6,314 nucleotides of DNA. Source: Methanothrix sp. Lineage in GTDB: Archaea; Halobacteriota; Methanosarcinia; Methanotrichales; Methanotrichaceae. The stretch is from assembly GCA_011391755.1 (NCBI GenBank), contig JAABPZ010000034.1, positions 1-6,314 of the forward strand, read 5' to 3'. Positions within the stretch are counted from its first letter, which is position 1. Each line of letters begins with the position of its first letter. The translations under genes were made by a program, and so were the position numbers. This document shows, piece by piece, positions 1-5,733 of the stretch. The notes beneath the pieces were generated by a model. The model searched no databases and was not told the origin of the DNA. It worked only from the letters and a program-made list of their open reading frames with translations.

Positions 1-201
1 GGATAGATCCCCCAGGGTATTGAACAACATGGCGGCAGCAATCATTATCCAGGCTTTTCTGGCCCTGCCCACCAATCGACGCGCTGTGTAAAACAAGGCG
101 GCGGCTGCCAGGGCGCTGGTCATGGTTACAAATGCATCCTTAATGGGAAGGAGGCTCGCATTTCTCTCGCTCTGAATCACCAGTGTCAGGTGAAGCAGCA
201 T
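1..201 (-). CDS. N-terminal fragment of a membrane protein, probably a membrane-bound sensor (histidine kinase type)
   Basis: Only the 5' part of this gene is present; it runs off the left edge. From the first ATG (201) 67 codons are open. The reading frame is also open upstream to a TGA at 265-267. A first membrane helix (FLSFRTAAILAATIMLLHL and on) begins before the ATG and would be cut by starting there, so the true start is probably near 249, just after a GGGAGGG ribosome site. The only codon at good spacing there is ATC. A second helix follows (VTMTSALAAAALFY), then a basic loop RRLVGRARKAW and a third helix with MLFNTLGDLS. The order 'basic loop, aromatic W, helix ending in GD' resembles the multi-helix membrane input region of PAS/histidine-kinase sensors in methanogens. 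That assignment is inference from general pattern, because no kinase or PAS domain lies in the window. Any other multi-helix membrane protein remains possible. Confidence 0.6.
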   Translation of the reverse strand, partial: MLLHLTLVIQSERNASLLPIKDAFVTMTSALAAAALFYTARRLVGRARKAWIMIAAAMLFNTLGDLS

Positions 202-255
202 GATTGTGGCGGCCAGAATAGCGGCGGTGCGAAAAGATAAAAACTTGATCTTAGT

Positions 256-262
256 CCCTCCC
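256..262 (-). promoter_or_regulatory. Ribosome binding site GGGAGGG with no ordinary start codon at the right distance
   Basis: On the minus strand GGGAGGG is followed by six bases (ACTAAG) and then ATC at 249-247, in frame with the membrane protein. No ATG, GTG or TTG occurs in that frame until 201, about 55 bases downstream of the site. The spacing to ATC is what archaeal Shine-Dalgarno sites normally show to a start codon. This marks either an ATC start or a single-base ATG-to-ATC change. Confidence 0.55.
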
Positions 263-264
263 AG

Positions 265-336
265 TCAATTGAGATTGAAGAACTTAACGAAAAAGCTTTT
301 GGTAGTCTGCAAATCCCAAGCATCCAGAAGGCCCAT
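265..336 (-). CDS. Possible 23-residue leader peptide ahead of the membrane sensor gene
   Basis: A short frame begins with ATG at 336, six bases after a strong GGAGG (343-347, minus strand), and ends with TGA at 265-267. The product would be MGLLDAWDLQTTKSFFVKFFNLN. Its stop codon lies three bases before the GGGAGGG site of the next gene, so translation of the two could be coupled. I do not recognise the peptide, and such a short frame may be chance. Support comes from the ribosome site and the close packing against the downstream gene. The same frame is open further upstream through the hairpin repeat, but that longer version is almost certainly not real. Confidence 0.25.
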   Translation of the reverse strand: MGLLDAWDLQTTKSFFVKFFNLN

Positions 337-352
337 CACCAGCCTCCTGGCC

Positions 353-369
353 TTTGCGAATTTCGCAAA
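353..369. promoter_or_regulatory. 17-bp perfect palindrome TTTGCGAATTTCGCAAA
   Basis: Two perfect 8-base arms surround a single central T. The palindrome sits upstream of the leader frame and membrane sensor gene, about 105-120 bases before the probable start near 249 and just upstream of the GGAGG site at 343-347. Size and symmetry are those of a dimeric regulator's binding site. The bound protein is unknown, and this role is inferred from symmetry and position only. Confidence 0.35.
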
Positions 370-391
370 CGTACTTGAGAGATCGATAATA

Positions 392-502
392 TGCCTTTGT
401 GAACGGCTGATAGTTCTTCGCGTCTTCGCGTCTTCGCGGCTTCGCGTCTTCGCGTGAGATTCAACCGGGTACGGTTTCACGCGAAGGCGCGAAGCCGCGA
501 AG
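392..502 (+). repeat. Dispersed hairpin repeat, copy 1 (complete)
   Basis: This is a non-coding REP/MITE-like element. It begins TGCCTTTGTGAACGGCTGAT, continues into five tandem octamers of the type TCTTCGCG (415-454, one with G in place of the first T) and closes with a long inverted repeat. The outer arms are 432-457 and 477-502: 26 positions with 25 Watson-Crick pairs and one G-T wobble (447/487). An inner stem AACCG/CGGTT (463-467/472-476) with loop GGTA is set off by a five-base bulge. A second copy lies at 5734-5830 in the same orientation. Translated, the element gives the spurious 'AKTRREDAKTRR'-like peptides that often pollute gene predictions. No transposase is nearby. Confidence 0.85.
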
Positions 503-504
503 TT

Positions 505-550
505 AAAAAATTGGTTTATTTCGGCCTCGTCGTACTGGCAAAATTTGCCA
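505..550 (-). terminator. Probable terminator of the nucleotidase gene (palindrome plus oligo-T)
   Basis: On the minus strand, ten bases past the TAG stop of the nucleotidase, a TGGCAAATTTTGCCA palindrome (536-550) is followed about 25 bases later by a run of six T (505-510). The stop codon itself lies in a small inverted repeat, ACCGG/CCGGT (555-559/564-568). Archaeal termination depends mainly on the oligo-T tract, which supports the call. The long hairpin repeat just beyond could act as a further barrier or protect the transcript end; that is inference. Confidence 0.45.
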
Positions 551-559
551 ACTTACCGG

Positions 560-2239
560 CTAACCGGTAACCACAATCCGGTCCATCTGTCTGGGCGAGA
601 CTGGCGAGAAAGCCTGGAAGTATTCTACAAAGGCATCCACATCGCCAATACCGCAGACCTTATTCTTTCCAGCACTAAAGACTGTGAAGTTGTCTCCCCC
701 ATCCGCCAGGAAGCCGTTGGCAGCAACGCGATAGCTTTCCTTCGGATCTATGGTTTTTCCGTTGATCTTGATGGAGTTGATATCGACCTTCTGGCCGGAA
801 GGAGCACTTCTGTTCCAGGTGTAGTTGAAGCCACGAGAGACCTGGATGATGCTATTTATCCCTGGGCTTGGATTGTCAAACTGCTCCTCCAGCAGCTCAT
901 CGATCTGGCTGCCGGTCAGATTCAAGGCAAATATGCTATTGCTAAAGGGCTGCACGCTGAAAGCCTCGCCGTAAGTCACATTGCCTGCCCCCTCGCTCTG
1001 GCTCGCTTGGTAGATTAGATCGGTGCGTATTCCCCCCGGATTCATGAAAGCGACCAGTGCGCCATCTTGGCGGGCGGAGCGGAGCTGTGTGTCGGCAATG
1101 ACATCGCCCAAAGCCGATTCACCGGAATTGCCCGGCGTTTTGGAGATATCAGCGGTTATCGATCCAATCACCTTTTGGGTTAAGGGCTTTGCCAATGTGG
1201 AGTACTTTTCCACTATTTCGGAAACATCTGCATCTTTAGGTACGTCGCGGGTGACGGCTACGTTCTTGGCTCTGGCCAAGAGAACATCTCCTGTTTCTTT
1301 GCTGATGACGAGATCGATATCGGTGAGGAACTTGCCTTGCCAGTCTGCCTGGGTCACGATGCGTCCGTCAATGGTGGATACATAGTACTGATGAGTGTGT
1401 CCAGTGACGAATACATCCACCTCTCTGTCGCAGCGTTTGACCACATCAATGATAGATCCCGAGAAATTTTTGCTCTCGCTGGGAAGTCCATCCTGTTGGC
1501 CTCCATCATGAATCAGGACGATTATTGTCTTTATGCCCTTTTCTTTCAGCTCCCGAGCAGCGGCATTGATCGAATCTGCCTCATCCAGGAACGTCAGACC
1601 CAGGACGGCGGACGGAGCAACAATTGCAGGAGTGTCTTTCAAAGATATTCCTATGAAGGCCACCGGGATTCCCTCTATTTCCTTTATCATGTAGGGCGGA
1701 AAGAGCGTGTTGTTAGCACTATTGACCACGTTTGCCGTGAGGTAATAGTAGCCTGCACCCACAAAACGATCTTTATCCTGGCAGCCATCTACCTGGTGGC
1801 AGCAGCCGTACTGCATGCGCTGCAGCTCCGGTACGCCTTTATCGAATTCATGGTTGCCTACAGCAGAATACTCCAGGCCCATCTCGCTCAACGCCTCTAT
1901 GGTGGGCTCATCATGAAAAAGTGCCGAAACCAGAGGGCTGGCGCCGATGCAGTCCCCTGCCGATACAATGACTGTATTGGGATTGGTGGCTTTTAGTGCT
2001 TTAATCTGGGTGGCCAGGTAAGACGCTCCCCCAACCTCTGCCTTAAAAGGATAATGGGTGGTGTTGTAGTAGAGAGTTTGGCTGCCGGAAGGCGGCTCAA
2101 TCTGGCCGTGAAAATCGTTTAGGGCCACAATCTGAAGCTCAACGGTCTCAACAGTCGAATTAATGGGTGCACAGGTTGTTATGCAAGTGCCAAGCAGCAG
2201 AAATGTGGCAATCAATAGACTCCATTTTAGATTTAACAA
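560..2239 (-). CDS. Exported 5'-nucleotidase / 2',3'-cyclic nucleotide phosphodiesterase (UshA/YfkN-type)
   Basis: The 559-residue product, close to the roughly 550 of E. coli UshA, should hydrolyse extracellular nucleotides to nucleosides and phosphate using two metal ions. An N-terminal hydrophobic segment (residues 7-18, LLIATFLLLGTC) acts as signal peptide or anchor; the following Cys residues do not form a clean lipobox. The metallophosphatase domain shows NDFHGQ (41-46), SAGD (93-96), GNHEFD (128-133), the metal-binding His in VLIHDGG (H244) and GHTH (280-283). The C-terminal substrate domain shows NPGGIR (400-405), GFNYTWN (470-476) and LADGGDNF (511-518). All expected metal ligands are present, so activity is likely; exact substrate is not determined. 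About nine N-x-S/T sequons fit surface glycosylation. A Cys cluster GCCHQVDGC (145-153) lies between the domains' usual motifs. The start is TTG, chosen because GGAGG (2247-2251) lies seven bases upstream and no in-frame ATG fits. It is divergent from the flavoprotein gene. Confidence 0.93.
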   Translation of the reverse strand: MLNLKWSLLIATFLLLGTCITTCAPINSTVETVELQIVALNDFHGQIEPPSGSQTLYYNTTHYPFKAEVGGASYLATQIKALKATNPNTVIVSAGDCIGASPLVSALFHDEPTIEALSEMGLEYSAVGNHEFDKGVPELQRMQYGCCHQVDGCQDKDRFVGAGYYYLTANVVNSANNTLFPPYMIKEIEGIPVAFIGISLKDTPAIVAPSAVLGLTFLDEADSINAAARELKEKGIKTIIVLIHDGGQQDGLPSESKNFSGSIIDVVKRCDREVDVFVTGHTHQYYVSTIDGRIVTQADWQGKFLTDIDLVISKETGDVLLARAKNVAVTRDVPKDADVSEIVEKYSTLAKPLTQKVIGSITADISKTPGNSGESALGDVIADTQLRSARQDGALVAFMNPGGIRTDLIYQASQSEGAGNVTYGEAFSVQPFSNSIFALNLTGSQIDELLEEQFDNPSPGINSIIQVSRGFNYTWNRSAPSGQKVDINSIKINGKTIDPKESYRVAANGFLADGGDNFTVFSAGKNKVCGIGDVDAFVEYFQAFSPVSPRQMDRIVVTG

Positions 2240-2246
2240 TTTTAAT

Positions 2247-2251
2247 CCTCC
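2247..2251 (-). promoter_or_regulatory. Ribosome site GGAGG that fixes the TTG start of the nucleotidase
   Basis: On the minus strand GGAGG is followed by seven bases (ATTAAAA) and TTG at 2239-2237. The signal peptide follows directly from this codon. The ATG seen a few codons later (AAAATGG) is in another frame. Confidence 0.8.
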
Positions 2252-2280
2252 AGATCTTGTGATCTTAGAGGATTTGCTCG

Positions 2281-2289
2281 CAAATAAAC
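2281..2289 (-). promoter_or_regulatory. Candidate TATA box of the nucleotidase gene
   Basis: The minus strand reads GTTTATTTG-like sequence here. A TATA box at this place predicts a transcript start near 2257 and a leader of about 18 bases that still includes the GGAGG site. The match to the archaeal consensus is moderate. The TTTAAA core at 2317-2322 is symmetrical and could also serve this strand, giving a longer leader. Confidence 0.4.
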
Positions 2290-2315
2290 CTTGCCAAAAA
2301 AAAGAATTTGCTTGA

Positions 2316-2324
2316 TTTTAAATA
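2316..2324 (+). promoter_or_regulatory. TATA box of the Acg-like flavoprotein gene
   Basis: TTTTAAATA is a close match to the archaeal TATA consensus. It predicts a transcript start near 2346 and a leader of about 20 bases that includes the AAGGTGG ribosome site (2353-2359), consistent with translation from 2366. An upstream start at 2291 would lie before this box and is therefore disfavoured. Confidence 0.6.
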
Positions 2325-2365
2325 GATCTTCAATGATCTCAATATCATGCACAAGGTGGCAGTCC

Positions 2366-3451
2366 ATGGCAGTATCGACGACTAAGGTTGTAGTGATAAG
2401 CATATTCTTGATTTTGGGAATGGTGCTGGCAGGGGTTTTAATGCAGCCCGAGGCTTCTTTGGATGCCTGGAATATCAAAGAGAGCGACTTTCCCGCAAAT
2501 GATAGCAGAGAGGAGAAGCTCGCCTTCCTGCTCAATTATGCCGTCCTCGCGCCCTCCAGCCACAACAGTCAGCCCTGGAAGTTTAACGTCAGCAATGAGA
2601 GTATCCTGGTCTTTGCCGACAGATCAAGAGGGCTGCAGGTTGCGGATGCAGATCAAAGAGAGCTGTACATAAGTATGGGCTGTGCCCTGGAAAATCTGAT
2701 TGTAGCGGCGGACCACTTTGGTTACAACTCCAGCGTCGCCTACTTTCCTGGAGAGAAGGATCTCGTGGCCAAAGTAGTATTGCAGCCGGCTGCCAATCCC
2801 TTCAATCCTTCCAGAGATACTCGGCTCTTCTCAGCCATCCTTGCTCGCCAGACCAACCGCAATCCTTACGAGCCGCGGGCAATCTCCGAGGCCGATCTGG
2901 AAACGATGAAGAGCCTCAGCTCTGATGCAAATGTCAGCATCTTCATAACCCGCGATTCTGCCATAAGAAAAGGCTTTCAAGATCTCGTAGTGCAGGCAAA
3001 CGGCATTCAGTATTCCGATGCCAACTTTAAGAGCGAGCTGGGTCACTGGCTGGGCCAGGGCGTCATGGGGCCCACGGGCGTGCAGGCCAAGATGGCTCAG
3101 CTAGCGGTTGTCTTTTTAGATGTGGGACCAGAGCAATCTAAAAAGGACGCTCTTCTGATCAACAGCACGCCTTACCTCGGTTTCATCAGCACAGCAAAAA
3201 ACGATAGCATCTCATCCCTCAAGGTGGGAAGGGTCCTGGAGCGTTTCTGGCTCGCTGCCACAGCTCTGGGCGTCAGCCTGCATCCCATGAGCCAGGCACT
3301 GGAGACGGCGCAGACAAAGGCAAATCTGACCGAGCTCTTGCCAGCAGAGTCAGGGATGATGCAGGTGCAGCAGGCCTTCCGGCTGGGGTATGCCAAGCCC
3401 GGCGGGGCGCATTCGACCAGAAGGCCGCTCCAGGAAGTGCTGATAACATAG
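2366..3451 (+). CDS. Membrane-anchored Acg-family FMN-binding nitroreductase-like protein
   Basis: The 361-residue product belongs to the nitroreductase superfamily, in the larger Acg-like branch named after Mycobacterium tuberculosis Acg. That branch has a duplicated nitroreductase fold of about 330 residues. One hydrophobic helix (residues about 8-26) follows a short Lys-containing start, suggesting a signal anchor with the enzyme outside the cytoplasm. Family motifs seen are APSSHNSQPW (62-71), VADADQRELYISMG (92-105), RQTNR (161-165), STAKND (275-280), GRVLERFWLAATALG (288-302) and HPMSQALE (306-313). Family members bind FMN, but Acg itself is reported to lack classical nitroreductase activity, so substrate and even catalysis are uncertain. 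Eight N-x-S/T sequons support an outside location. Start 2366 was chosen because AAGGTGG lies six bases ahead and the TATA box fits; the frame is open back to 2291. The gene is divergent from the nucleotidase and convergent with the VWA gene. Confidence 0.88.
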   Translation: MAVSTTKVVVISIFLILGMVLAGVLMQPEASLDAWNIKESDFPANDSREEKLAFLLNYAVLAPSSHNSQPWKFNVSNESILVFADRSRGLQVADADQRELYISMGCALENLIVAADHFGYNSSVAYFPGEKDLVAKVVLQPAANPFNPSRDTRLFSAILARQTNRNPYEPRAISEADLETMKSLSSDANVSIFITRDSAIRKGFQDLVVQANGIQYSDANFKSELGHWLGQGVMGPTGVQAKMAQLAVVFLDVGPEQSKKDALLINSTPYLGFISTAKNDSISSLKVGRVLERFWLAATALGVSLHPMSQALETAQTKANLTELLPAESGMMQVQQAFRLGYAKPGGAHSTRRPLQEVLIT

Positions 3452-3480
3452 TTATGAAGACAGAAAATAAGATAGAAGAC

Positions 3481-3527
3481 AAAAAAAGAAACGGCTCCAG
3501 AATCATCCAGGAGCCGTTTCTTTTTTT
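3481..3527. terminator. Bidirectional terminator between convergent genes
   Basis: A perfect 18-bp inverted repeat (3481-3498 and 3510-3527) has an 11-base loop. The outer seven pairs are all A on the left and all T on the right, and the inner part is a GC-rich stem with GGCTCC/GGAGCC. Each strand therefore ends in a hairpin with an oligo-T tail, so it can stop transcripts from both sides. It starts 30 bases after the flavoprotein stop and lies 27 bases from the VWA stop. Confidence 0.85.
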
Positions 3528-3553
3528 GCTCCTCGCTCTTTCACCTTCGCTCT

Positions 3554-5668
3554 TCATCCATTGATCGGTCCCGCAAAGTCTTCCAGCTTCTTTAGTATCG
3601 CTTCTTCCTGCCCCAGTGTGCCATCGCCCAAAACCTGCGCCTCATTCTGGAAGTAATTCCCAAACTGGCCGAAAAGCTGCGGATAAGGCTCGGAGACGAC
3701 TAAAGGCATTGACTGCCGCTCCCATTCGCCTAGCTCAATGGGGATGACAATCCCATTGGCCAGTGTTACAGACGGCACAATCTTCCAGCCCTTATCTGCC
3801 GCCTTCCTCTCGTCTATCATCCAGTTCTTGAGCAGATCAGCATAGCGAGAGAGAAGCACAGCTTTTCTTATGCCGCTGTTCTGGTAGAAATCCGCATTTG
3901 CCTCTGCCTCTGCCATATCCACTTCGGCCTCATCGCCATCCTGCACTCCATTTCTATCCTTGTAGCTAACGGTAAGCCGCATGTTCCCCTGATTGGAGAG
4001 CTTCTTCAGCTTTACCAGGATCACTCCGCCCTTAACCTGGCCGTTCTCGGCCTGGGAGGGGAAGAGGGTATTGACCTTCATCAGCTCGCCCGTGGCCTGG
4101 TCCGCCTCAGGTGAGCCGTAGACCTTCTCAATCTCGTAGCCCGGCAGATCCAGCTTGAGGCGCAGATCAAAGACCAGCGGTGTTACCATGAAATCGAATT
4201 CATCGTTCATGCGCGTCTGGAACTCGCTGGCAGAGTGGACCGAGTAGTAGTTGGCCCCCTTGATCTTGGTGATGCCCTCCACCAGCGCCGTGTTGAAGTC
4301 CACGCCGATACCGATGAATGTGGTGTAAATTCCCTGATCGGCATTATCCTCCAGCATTCGGAAAAGCTGGAGGTCGCCGGTCTCTCCCATGTTGGGCATG
4401 GCGTCGGTCAAAAAGATAATCCTGTTCTCGTACTCTGATCTGTCGGCTTGCAGGAATCGATTGAAGAGGGCAGTCCCTTCTTCCATTCCTGCCTCCATGT
4501 TGGTTCCGTATGTCTCCTTGATATTGAGGATGCGGCTCTTCAGCCTCTCTGGGTCTTTGTCGGCAAAGCTGGTGAGCGGATCGACCAGGAAGGCATCGTC
4601 GCTGAATATTACCAGCCCGAAGCGGTCCTCCGGCTTGAGCTGGCCCAGGAGGGCGACCACCGATTCATCGGCAATCTGCATCTTGGTCTTGCTCATGCTG
4701 GATTCATCCTCTTTCTGCTCTACCTTATTGCCGAAGCGATCGTAGTAGTATTCATCGAAGGGGCTGCCCATGGAACCGGAGAAATCCAGCACCACCACAA
4801 GGTTCAGCTTCTTTCTCTGGAAATTGGTTATCCCTGAGTTCAGGCCCACAGAGAGATAGTATTGCGGCTGCATTGATATGGGATCTTTAGAAACGGCGTA
4901 GCTGTAGGACGGGCAGAAGAGCTTCTTGCATTCCTGAGCCTTGCCAGTATCAAAGTAGTAGTCATAAAACAGGCCTTCGTAGGTCACATCGCTTGGCAGG
5001 GGCAGATAGTCCTGCAAAATGTTCTCCCGGAAGCTGTTGATGTCCTTGGCGCCGCCCGCAGAAAAGCCGATGCTGGGGCCCGCTGCGGCCGCAGCAGGAG
5101 AGGGCATGGCGACGGCCATGAGCGGTGCGCTGCCAATAGCTCTTGAGACACCACCAGCTCCTGCCGCCATGGGAGCGCTTTCATCCGCAACCTCTGATTC
5201 CTGGACCAGGAATTTTACGGAATTGCTCTTAGCCGCAGCCTTATCTACTGTAAACCACAGCTCATAATCGCCTTCCAGGCCGGCCTGGTACCATGCCGTG
5301 TAGCCATTGTCCTTTTGCACGGATGCATTGAGGATTGTGGCAACGGTGCCGGTGGGGTAGAGGCAGAAGAGCTGCAACTCTCCGCTTGTCTTTGGCATTA
5401 GCCGAAGTTGTGCCCAACTGCCGGCAGGCATCTCCAAAGAGGTGCGCGACTGTTTGCCCCTGGAATCGACGATCAAAAGGCTGCTTTTGTCCGGCAGAGC
5501 GTTCATCGATCCGTTCTCCACCAGCCGAGCCGAATCTTCAGGAGTCTCGTAAGCATACCAGCTTGCTTCCTGATCCGGTGCAGGAAATGACGGATCTGAA
5601 GCCGTACCGGGATAGAGGCAGATGACAGCAATTACTGCCAATGGTAATATGGTCCGATTAATTTTCAT
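3554..5668 (-). CDS. Secreted von Willebrand factor A (VWA) domain protein, YfbK-like
   Basis: The 704-residue product has a signal peptide (MKINRTILPLAVIAVICLYP, likely cut near GTAS|D) and no later membrane helix, so it is probably secreted or loosely held at the surface. Residues about 27-158 look like a beta-rich domain. An Ala/Gly/Pro-rich linker follows (about 162-208), then INSFRENIL...LPLPSDVTYEGLFYDYYF, which recalls the short domain before VWA in YfbK-type proteins. The VWA domain (about 287-490) has an intact metal-ion-dependent adhesion site: DFSGS (D295, S297, S299), T389 in GTNMEAG and D422 in LTDAMPN. An acidic, Tyr-rich insertion (about 302-324) follows the DxSxS loop. The remaining 200 residues are not recognised beyond general likeness to the YfbK C-terminal part. 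VWA domains bind proteins through a metal ion; the partner is unknown. Start 5668 is preferred because it yields a proper signal peptide; the frame is open to an ATG at 5710. It is convergent with the flavoprotein gene. Confidence 0.88.
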   Translation of the reverse strand: MKINRTILPLAVIAVICLYPGTASDPSFPAPDQEASWYAYETPEDSARLVENGSMNALPDKSSLLIVDSRGKQSRTSLEMPAGSWAQLRLMPKTSGELQLFCLYPTGTVATILNASVQKDNGYTAWYQAGLEGDYELWFTVDKAAAKSNSVKFLVQESEVADESAPMAAGAGGVSRAIGSAPLMAVAMPSPAAAAAGPSIGFSAGGAKDINSFRENILQDYLPLPSDVTYEGLFYDYYFDTGKAQECKKLFCPSYSYAVSKDPISMQPQYYLSVGLNSGITNFQRKKLNLVVVLDFSGSMGSPFDEYYYDRFGNKVEQKEDESSMSKTKMQIADESVVALLGQLKPEDRFGLVIFSDDAFLVDPLTSFADKDPERLKSRILNIKETYGTNMEAGMEEGTALFNRFLQADRSEYENRIIFLTDAMPNMGETGDLQLFRMLEDNADQGIYTTFIGIGVDFNTALVEGITKIKGANYYSVHSASEFQTRMNDEFDFMVTPLVFDLRLKLDLPGYEIEKVYGSPEADQATGELMKVNTLFPSQAENGQVKGGVILVKLKKLSNQGNMRLTVSYKDRNGVQDGDEAEVDMAEAEANADFYQNSGIRKAVLLSRYADLLKNWMIDERKAADKGWKIVPSVTLANGIVIPIELGEWERQSMPLVVSEPYPQLFGQFGNYFQNEAQVLGDGTLGQEEAILKKLEDFAGPING

Positions 5669-5688
5669 AACCCACCCATCCAGAACAA

Positions 5689-5724
5689 TATAATTATAAC
5701 CAATACGCATTTTTTCCTATTTAA
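5689..5724 (-). promoter_or_regulatory. Promoter region of the VWA gene (two TATA-like boxes)
   Basis: On the minus strand TTAAATA (5718-5724) predicts a transcript start near 5695 and a leader of about 27 bases before the ATG at 5668. A second box, TATAATTATA (5689-5698), would place the start almost on that ATG, giving a leaderless message. The G-rich stretch before the ATG (GGATGGGTGGG) includes GGTGG, only three bases from the start, so ribosome-site support is weak. Which box is used cannot be told from sequence. Both argue against initiation at 5710. Confidence 0.45.
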
Positions 5725-5733
5725 GGTCATCTT

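Larger units (their letters stand above)
2252..2340. promoter_or_regulatory. Paired AGATCTT / TGATCT motifs in the divergent promoter region
   Basis: Two similar motif pairs lie in the shared intergenic region. The first is AGATCTT (2252-2258) with TGATCTT (2260-2266), beside the nucleotidase ribosome site. The second is AGATCTT (2324-2330) with TGATCTC (2334-2340), directly after the flavoprotein's TATA box. Each pair therefore falls between the TATA box and the start codon of one gene, a usual place for a repressor site. Spacing within the pairs differs (8 versus 10 bases). A shared regulator is inference. Confidence 0.35.

Noticed and set aside
415..454. Tandem octamers as a CRISPR array or iteron origin
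   Set aside because: Units are contiguous with no spacers, and no cas or replication initiator gene is present; the array is part of the hairpin repeat.
200..457. 85-residue plus-strand frame ending in RVFASSRLRVFA
   Set aside because: It is antisense to the membrane gene and reads through the hairpin repeat; no ribosome site or domain is seen.
265..480. 71-residue minus-strand frame running through the hairpin repeat
   Set aside because: Its first half translates the TCTTCGCG octamers into Lys/Arg/Asp-rich repeats, the classic artefact of this repeat type. Only the last 23 codons have a ribosome site.
545..1996. Plus-strand frames of 157, 120 and 219 residues
   Set aside because: They are antisense to the nucleotidase, which has complete family motifs; none has a ribosome site or recognisable motif.
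2291..2365. 25-residue N-terminal extension of the flavoprotein
   Set aside because: It would start upstream of the TTTTAAATA box, lacks a ribosome site, and would bury the signal anchor inside the chain.
2242..2535. 97-residue minus-strand frame across the divergent promoter
   Set aside because: It overlaps the flavoprotein start and promoter elements on the opposite strand and resembles no family; a shadow frame.
4235..5625. Plus-strand frames of 60-129 residues within the VWA gene
   Set aside because: All are antisense shadows of a GC-rich coding region with strong protein-level support on the minus strand.
5669..5710. 14-residue N-terminal extension of the VWA protein
   Set aside because: A weak AGGA site exists, but the extension precedes a well-formed signal peptide, and the TATA boxes place transcript starts downstream of 5710.
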